From Dactylonectria macrodidyma (Eukaryota; Ascomycota; Sordariomycetes; Hypocreales; Nectriaceae), in NCBI GenBank assembly GCA_020744425.1, contig JAGMUV010000011.1:1426001-1490000 (forward strand): a stretch of 64,000 nucleotides of DNA, given 5' to 3'. Position 1 is the first letter of the stretch. Each line of letters opens with the position of its first letter. Shown here piece by piece: positions 56,948 through 64,000 of this stretch. The notes beneath the pieces are model-generated. The model worked only from the letters and a program-made list of their open reading frames with translations. It did not search any database and had not been told where the DNA came from. The position numbers and the translations under genes are program-made.

Positions 56948-58229
56948 ATGGCTGTCGACTCGAGTACTACCCATGTCACACCGCATGGCCTTGCCCTCGT
57001 TCTCCTCGTCGTATCTCTTTTTTTCGTCGCTCCGTGTACGGTCGTGGTGCTGCTGAGGACGTGGATTCGAGCCAGACATGGAGTCTTCGGCATTGATGAC
57101 GGCCTCATGTTGGTTGGTTGGGTACGTGTCTCCCGGCGCCCTTGTGAGAACTTCCAAGGAAACACGAAACTCACGATCTTTTAGGCACTCTTCATGGGCG
57201 TTATCGGCGCTATCTCATCAGCGTGCTACATCGGCTTGGGGACCAGAGACACGTATCTGAACGCCGGCATGATTATAAGTGGCCGTTTCCACGTCTGGAT
57301 GTTCCAGACCCTCTATTGCGCCTCCCTCATCTGCATCAAAGGCTCCATCTGCGTTACTTTGCTCCGAATCGCCGTCAAAAAGTCCCACCGAATCATCATC
57401 TGGGTGACGCTCATTACATCCTGCATCACCACGCTCATCATCATCATCGCCCTCTTGGCCATGTGCCAGCCGCTAGCTTCAACCTGGGGTGCGGTTCCAG
57501 GACGTTGCGCGCCGACAATGGTCCTCACTGGCCTTAGTTATATGGTATCTGCTGCGTCAGTCACCACCGATTGGATTTGTGCCATTTTGCCGGGTTTCAT
57601 GCTCTACAAGGCCCAGATGAAAAGGCAGACCAAGATTTCAATCACCATCATTCTTGGCTTGGGTGTGCTGTAAGACCTCCCCGTCGTATAATTCGTCTAG
57701 ATTTGGGACTAACTCTGAGACAGAGCATCCATCGCCACCATGGTGAGACTGCCTTATCTTAAATACTACACCCAGCCCAGAGATTACATGTGTAAGTTGG
57801 CCTTGCCATCCGATTTTTCATGTCTACCTTTTGTCTGACAATCTATCAAAAGACAACGTTGCAAGCATTGCGCTCTGGTCAGTGGTTGAGTCTGGGACTG
57901 GAACCATCGCCGGTTCCCTACCATCACTACGGCGGCTTCTCAAGAACTGGGTCAACTTTGACTCATCGGTTGGCCAGTCACCAGCCAACATTACTCCCTT
58001 TACGGGGACAAACAATGCGACTGTCACAAGCAAGGTCGCCACTGCCCCGCGCCCGCACAAGGGCCTTCGTGCTAATATGCCTGGCAATCGCGACTGGGAG
58101 CCGCTTGACGATGCGTCTTCTAGTCACAAGATCTATGTCCACGTCGATGTAGAGATGCAGTCTATGGAAAGGCCAACCACGTCTATGAGATCTGTTGGAT
58201 CATCGGAGGAGGTCAGAGTACCGGCGTAA
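56948..58229 (+). CDS. Fungal rhodopsin-like (PTH11-type) integral membrane protein
   Basis: Four exons 56948-57121, 57185-57669, 57724-57791, 57853-58229 give about 367 aa; introns are 54-63 nt. The ATG sits in a good context (CACCACCATGG); the frame is open further upstream but without homology. Seven membrane segments with the marks of the fungal rhodopsin-domain family: RTWIRARHGVFGIDDGLMLV after TM1, RFHVWMFQTLYCASLICIKG, the CQPLASTWGAVPGRC extracellular-type disulfide pair, TDWICAILPGFMLYKAQM, and NVASIALWSVVESGTGTIAG. There is no CFEM domain. The C-terminal about 110 residues are hydrophilic. Usually considered GPCR-like; ligand unknown. Confidence 0.85.
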
Positions 58230-59122
58230 GTACTTATAGACCGGAGTTGGAGAGATTGTATGAACAGGGAAGAAAATGTTTCATTCCATGGAGTTAGCTT
58301 TATCTACAATACCCGGCGCTATGTCATACCTTCATAATTATTACTATATGCCATATTCAAATATCCATGTCAGATACATTCCTCACCACGACATCATGTA
58401 TACTGCTCTGTAGAGCATTGCAAATGTCGTTGTAAACCGATGCCAGGTTTCGACTGAAGCTCTGCATCTAGTGTCTAGCTTTTGCTTAACAAACAAGTAA
58501 CCGCTAGATCCAGTATGGGGTATGACCCCCAACGGTGTGGCACATAGGCTTGAAATATCTTTTAGTTTGTAGACATGATGTCAAATGCGGACTCTTGTGA
58601 AACATTGGGATGCACCAAGTGATTCGAACTTGGACACTTGAAGTTGACTAGCTCTCTGTGTCTAATTATTTTCATCTAGGGGGAAGAAAGCTAGCTATTT
58701 ATCCCTAGGGATCCGGCTGATCCGGACATCCTTGAACTGATAATGCCGTCACAAGCCGTCTATCTAGGTTGTTGACGGTGGACTAGGTTTGAAGTCTCTT
58801 TCTAGGTTCGAAGGAAAACACTATATCAATCCGGCCCATCCGGCCCTGTGCACAGCTAGCTTTTCTATCGGTCTGTCTGACAGTTGTGCCTCTGAGAAAA
58901 GCATAATGCATGTAAGTCTGTTTTTTTATGCTACCAACGTACCTTTATTGTTTTACTTGATGTTCTTTGTCAAGGAAACCAATGCACATCTCTTGGGATA
59001 CTTCAGGCTCTGTATTCAAAGTTATTTCTAGCCATGCGATGCATGGGGAAACAATTCACAATTCTTTTTGACTTTTGCTTCCAAACTCCGCCTATGTATC
59101 GTTGGTGACCGTACGTAGCAAA

Positions 59123-59356
59123 TACTAAGGTAGGGGGCTGAAATAGGCACCCCTCCATTACGGAAATAGACCCGCTTTTAAGTACTTCTACTGTGTTAGT
59201 AACCTCTGCTACGGAGACTTATTTATCCGAGCCTACTAGCTAATATGGAGACGACCCTTTCTTACAGTGTATAAGGCTCTGCGCACTGTAGCTCTACGTG
59301 TGAAGTTCCACTTTTCTGGAATGGAGGGGTGCCTATTTCAGCCCTCTCCCATAGTA
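59123..59356. mobile_element. Short inverted-repeat element (MITE-like, about 234 bp)
   Basis: The ends are inverted repeats: 59135-59159 and 59320-59344 are perfect reverse complements over 25 bp (core GGGCTGAAATAGGCACCCC), and the similarity extends outward with two or three mismatches to TACTA/TAGTA at the edges. The interior has no coding potential. Size, TIRs and TA-rich edges suggest a Tc1/mariner-derived MITE. Confidence 0.7.
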
Positions 59357-60649
59357 GTTCTACTACCGTCACCAGCCAGAGTGTGCGCAGGTGCGAATGA
59401 TCTAGGCCTGACCAACCAGTCTCCCTTCCAATGCTGCAGGACAACAGCGTGTCGAATAACGCCTAGCCTTGTAACTCCCTTGCTGCCTCTAATCTCGGGG
59501 CATGTATTGACAACTTGCTGCATGATCCAGTTCGCAGTGCTGGAATGCGGCTGTGACCCTAAGTTGCCGATCTGATACTTGCCGCCCTGAACTGTGCCCA
59601 TCGAGGGCGGCTCTCTGCAATGCGTTGACGTCCTCGCCACCCCCGTACCGAGCGCTGGATCACATGGGAAGATGATATTTCTTTGGCCTCTTGTTGTGCA
59701 CGACGAGGGGTTGACCCCGCCCGGGCGCTATGATTGTATCCTCGACTCACTAATATCCCAGGCTCGTCACATTGGCTGCTTTGCCGTGTGGCTGAGATGC
59801 TTCTCCTGTTTAGCATTTTAGGTGTTGGCATGCTTCACTGTAACGCCGCGGTCGATACGGCACCCTACATATCAGCTTTGCAACAGAGGATATAAGTTGC
59901 TGGGTATGTGTTGGTTCATCGCGCGATGCGCAAGTATGAAGATACGAAAATCAGAATCAAGTAGGGGCTCTGGAAGGAATAGTCGCCTCGGGGTTCTCTT
60001 TGGTCAGTTCCTAAGTACGTACAGCTCACTTTTTTCGCTCTGGTTTCGTTCATCAGACATGGAGGGGCAAGGCCCGCTAATGAAGGCAGTGTTATGGACG
60101 TTGTGGTGGGGTTGGAGTCTGCAAGTCTCTGGCTTTCATGGCGGCATTAGCGTCTCCAGCTGAGTGTGCCAAATCACTGAGAGAGGGAGGGAGGCCGCAC
60201 AGAAGACATGCTCCGCTACCCAGTTTTGAGGAGCCGCCATGGTCAATGAGTTGTGACAGACGGACACGCCGAGACCGTAGGCAGCTTATCACTCAATAGT
60301 TGATGTGATGCGACTGCAGGAGGATCAGCCTTTGCAGTGGTGACGGCTGTTGTTGCGATGGCGAAATCACTAGTGGGAGACACTAGTGGGAGACAATTTC
60401 GACGATGGGCTGGCTGAATGAAAAAGCCTTGTGAATTGTCTCAGACATCAAACGTCTAGATCCTTCTGACTGAAAAGTCGTGCGCCCTGCCAAGGCTATG
60501 TATTGATGTGTCTCTTGGCTGAACAGGACTTATACTGCCGAATATGTTTGCTCTTTTCCCTACAAATTGCTTTGAGCAGAGCGGATATTTTTACATGATT
60601 CGAGACGGGAGAGGTGGACCCGGTCGAACTATTGCATCAAGCGGTACGC

Positions 60650-61440
60650 CACAAAGTGTGATGGCTAGGGTGACGCGGCCATAGCCATCCTGAGTGACAA
60701 AGTCTTCGGCATAAAACGGATTTACTTCACAGAGGTTCAGTCCAGCCAAGCATGTATCGATAATCACAGCAATAGACTCAACAGCTGCCTCGTGGCTGAC
60801 TACTTACTCCTTGCATTCCGACCCCCTTTTGCGGTCCGAGGCGTGTACTGTAATAGCCAGGGCACTATCACCTATTCCCCCCTGCATGTCTCAGCTGGGT
60901 ATCAGACAGGTGACTATCGGTGAGATAGTCATATGGTCTGATTCAAGGGCTTTAGCAAGTTTCTGCGTGATGAACTGTCAGTCATACATGGCAGCTGTGG
61001 TCTTTGTCGAGCACTTCTGTGAGGTTCGAGGTGGTGCTCGGTATTGTGGCTGAGACATTCGACAACAACTGGAGGCAGAATGGCCGTATAATTACGGAGA
61101 TGTCTACTTCAGCTCGGCAGCCACGACGGCTCGAGCACCTGCCAATCCTTAGCTAGTGACACCTGGCGTGCGGCGGCGAAGCAGTGCATCGACGATGTAC
61201 GGTACACGCAGTACGTGTCAGCGATGTGACCAGACTCGACTGGCGCGGATACCGTCAACGCTATCTTCCTAGATCCAAGACCTATGCGGCCTCAACTACG
61301 ATTGCACCGTTATCTGGAAGTGCGACTCAGACGGGGCGTACCGCGCCAGCGTGTCGGGCAAGCAGATTACAACACATCAGGTGCAAAGGGCTGCGGCTCA
61401 ACGTACCTATCCAACGGGTGCTAGATCACGCATAACAGAG
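60650..61440 (+). pseudogene. Decayed cysteine-rich, secreted-type protein gene
   Basis: The + strand gives several protein-like, cysteine-bearing blocks in changing frames: about 60660-60921, 60920-61053, 61120-61290 (includes STCQSLASDTWRAAAKQC) and 61285-61440 (includes YDCTVIWKCDSDGAYR and CGSTYLSNGC). Stops and frame changes between blocks are not explained by introns. The minus strand of 60590-60800 is also open, so strand assignment of the first block is uncertain. The family is not firmly recognised; the pattern suggests a small secreted protein or the extracellular part of a larger one. Confidence 0.4.
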
Positions 61441-63498
61441 GTTAACAAACATTAGCTCCGAGGTCCTCATCTCAGAGTTCTTTAAGTTACCGTAGGTGAA
61501 ACGGTGTGTTCAATCCGCTGCGTAAAGCACATCCGCGCGAGATGTTGGAGTGAATTTTCCTCATGCCATCAGGACTGACTGTAGCCACAGTGGCTGACGT
61601 CTTCTAAGCCGGAGGAGAACGGCGGCGAAATTTATCCGATTGCACATAGAAAGGTGACACGTGCGATAGAACGTTCTAGAGCCGGCAAGTGACATGCTGT
61701 TCGCTCCTACTCGTCGGAACAAGTCAACGCATCAGGCAACTAGTAGCTCATCCCGGACACCCATAAGGCTCTGGTCGAGCTGCTCCTGAATACACCCGAG
61801 CTCTTTGTTCTGGTCCAATCTTCCATGCAGGCGTCGAGAGGGGCTTTTCATCACGGAGTCGAGGAACCCCGACAGAACGCCTTATCTGTCATAAAAATAT
61901 ATTTAGGCATAAAGTTAGCGGATAATGGCTTCCAGTAACAGCCAAGGAAGTGGACAGGTGAAGGTCATTTGGGCTGGTGTGGGAGCGGGGTATGGTAGGT
62001 TAGCCAGATTCCCTTCTCTAGCGCCGATGCACCAGCTTTGGATGCTATTTACGGTGCAGGGCGACTGGGCGCTCTCTTTTATTATCGGTTACGTAGCAAC
62101 GGCAAGATAGAAGCAGACTTTTACACGAGTTGAGTGTGCATCATCCAAGGGCACGTAAACTCCCCATGAACGGCTCATTTTACTACCAATTTCTTTCCTT
62201 CCTTCCCCGCAGTCAGAGGGACTCAAGTGTCGAAGATGTCCATATATTGCCTAACAAATTACCAAATTTCCTTAAAAGTTTTTACAGCCACCGCCGCAGC
62301 TATTAGAACTTGACTTACTCTCAAACTCGAGGAAGACTAAAGACGAAAGGCGCCGAGTTACCACCTGGCCTTCTGTGGAGAGAAGGCGTTCTTGGTCAGC
62401 GGCTTCTTCCGTCTAGAGCGGCTAGCGGGTGGTTCGAGGCCAGCTGGAAGCTGGCAGGATACGCATCCGCGCAGAAGGCGACTAATTAGTCGACAGGCGC
62501 CAGGCAGTCACCGCGAAGTGCTGGTTTTGTTTCAGAAACGCGCGCGTATCTTTATGAGGTGCTAGTATCTAGATGTAGCAAATCAGCCATGTTTATACAT
62601 AGGGGAGATGATCAAATTCAACCCAGCCTAGACGCCTGTTGTTTCTCCTTGAAGACAAAAGCTAGAAACGGCCTTTGTTTTCATAGCCCCGCTCGAGTGC
62701 CTTTTTTGGCCAGTTTCCAATGCACTCCCAGCATGGCTCCGCCGTGGAGTGCCCCTCTCCAAAAGAGGAGAAAGCAGCGTCGATCTATCGCCGTTTTGGG
62801 CTTCATGTAAGTTAAACCATATCAAAGACCTAAAAACGGCCTGCTTGACCGGCTGCAGGCACAACAGCTCCGTCATAGAGGTGGACTCTGAAGAGGAAGG
62901 CAGATTTGAGTACACACTAAACAGGGTCTAGCGGCAGGCAGCTGACCACGTAGCGGCGGATGCATAGCGCCATCAGGCCGTTGGTAGCACTTGTGACGGA
63001 CTGATGAATGCAGGCAGGCAACCCGAGAGCTAAGAAGGCGTTTGTCTAGCTCGGCGAGTCACTTAGTAATGCAAGAAGGGAATTATAACAGGGCAATGTG
63101 GGGACTGAATGGAATTATTAGCTATAGTATCTTGCTTAAGTTATGAAGTAATAGAAAAGGTCGCCAGCACTTGTAATACAGGCAGGCAGCAGACATATAC
63201 TATACCCACCCCTGACTTGCCTAGAGGCCGTTTCATATGTAAGTTTCCCGGATCGTTTCTTAGCGGTAGCAAAGTGTCGCGCACCTGGCTGGTGGGAGGG
63301 AGTCCTAGAAAGCCACTATCAAGCTAAGTATTGAATGGTGACCCATAATAGCCATTTTGGGGTGTGCGGCACGCTTGCCTTAGCAAACCTTTAGGGTTAG
63401 TGTGGTCGACTCCGAGAGGTGTAATACGTCGTCAAGCAGGGCTGAGGCTGAGAGTCTCTGCAAGACATTCCACCTGGCTGACTTGGCGCCGAACCCGA

Positions 63499-63668
63499 GC
63501 ATCCAATACCATTGCTTATTTCTTTCAAGCTGTGAGTATTGCCCGGGGTGAGGAGCTCCGCCTCTATGTGGCGTCAACTTCGCGCATCTAATACCATTGC
63601 ATATCTCTTTCGAGCTAGGACTGTTGCTAGGGGCTGAAAAGCTCCGTCTCGACGCGGCGTGATTCGCA
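63499..63668. repeat. Degenerate 85-bp tandem duplication
   Basis: Two adjacent units, 63499-63583 and 63584-63668, both starting GCATC(C/T)AATACCATTGC and ending near TTCGC. Many of the differences are transitions. Confidence 0.55.
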
Positions 63669-64000
63669 TTTAGTTCGGATATTTTGCCCTGGAGATATCA
63701 ACACCGGGAACTGTGCTGGAGGAAATCATGAAACAGATCTTGCCATGCCTCTGCACACTTATATGAAATTTACAGATGTGTACGACTAGCTAACTGTGGC
63801 GGCCATGGAGTTTAACGGAATGGCTTGTTTGCTACGCGTACTCCTGGAAGAACGTATATTTTTCTAGAGAGTTACTACCTCACTAGGCTGCTCTTCTCTC
63901 AAGGAGGGTATTGCAGTAAAATTCCTTCACAGCCTCAATTCATAGCCCCCTGGCGCACTCGTGGACAAGACTACCTGGGTACCAACAGGCTGAAGAGGGT

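Larger units (their letters stand above)
58230..63999. other. Gene-poor region with repeats and remnants
   Basis: 5.8 kb without an intact gene. Holds an inverted-repeat element (59123-59356), a decayed cysteine-rich gene (about 60650-61440), a 13-bp tandem pair (about 60369-60394) and an 85-bp degenerate duplication (63499-63668). The rest shows only short frames. Confidence 0.5.

Noticed and set aside
58605..58660. T-arm-like GTTCGAATC sequence on the minus strand
   Set aside because: The T stem pairs, but no D arm or 5' acceptor strand is present at the right distance; at most a tRNA fragment.
60590..60800. Minus-strand protein-like frame lacking a usable start
   Set aside because: The opposite strand is equally open and links better to the following blocks; kept only as an ambiguity note.
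1..63999. CRISPR arrays, bacterial operons or phage genes
   Set aside because: Spliceosomal introns, fungal families and lack of regularly spaced short repeats exclude a prokaryotic reading.

Overview
This window is nuclear DNA from a filamentous ascomycete (Pezizomycotina, most likely Sordariomycetes). The evidence is many GT-AG introns of about 49-94 nt that keep conserved protein domains in frame, and fungus-specific families: SesB-type hydrolase/NACHT/ankyrin NLR, HET domain, Zn2Cys6 regulator, PTH11/rhodopsin-like membrane proteins, AsaB/CmcJ-type oxidoreductase. There is no sign of operons. I rebuilt the gene models by hand from splice sites, reading phase and domain continuity.

Layout. 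0-6 kb: a large secreted mucin-like protein with an internal domain bracketed by dibasic LQKR sites, then a convergent fatty-acid-hydroxylase/SDR fusion. 6-10 kb: gene-poor, with the broken remnant of an AIG1-like GTPase/coiled-coil gene. 10-16 kb: a secreted TupA-like solute-binding protein, a LAT-family amino-acid permease and an AsaB/CmcJ-like iron oxygenase. 16-21 kb: a complete NLR (alpha/beta-hydrolase, NACHT, ankyrins). 21-26 kb: an acyl-CoA dehydrogenase and a secreted M28 leucine aminopeptidase. 28-31 kb: a HET-domain protein with an N-terminal membrane bundle. 31-35 kb: a small cysteine-rich secreted protein with a reading-frame conflict, and broken, apparently rearranged genes. 35-39 kb: a polytopic membrane protein and an ankyrin gene split by a one-base frameshift. 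About 40.25-40.89 kb: a non-autonomous element with long terminal inverted repeats.

41-52 kb is the best candidate for a functional group: a GH5 glycosidase, a Zn2Cys6 regulator transcribed divergently from a sugar-transporter-family MFS protein, a class III aminotransferase closely resembling 2,2-dialkylglycine decarboxylase, and a ten-exon zinc alcohol/formaldehyde dehydrogenase. A plausible inference is uptake and breakdown of an alpha,alpha-dialkyl amino acid such as Aib, with the carbonyl product reduced or oxidised by the dehydrogenase. 53-58 kb: a TIM-barrel sugar isomerase-like protein and a rhodopsin-like integral membrane protein. 58-64 kb is gene-poor and contains a small inverted-repeat element, a decayed cysteine-rich gene and a degenerate tandem duplication.

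Overall the window mixes ordinary metabolic and secretory genes with many self/non-self recognition modules (NLR, HET, ankyrin, GTPase remnant), several of them decayed. This pattern is typical of a fast-evolving accessory or subtelomere-like region, though nothing in the sequence places it at a chromosome end.
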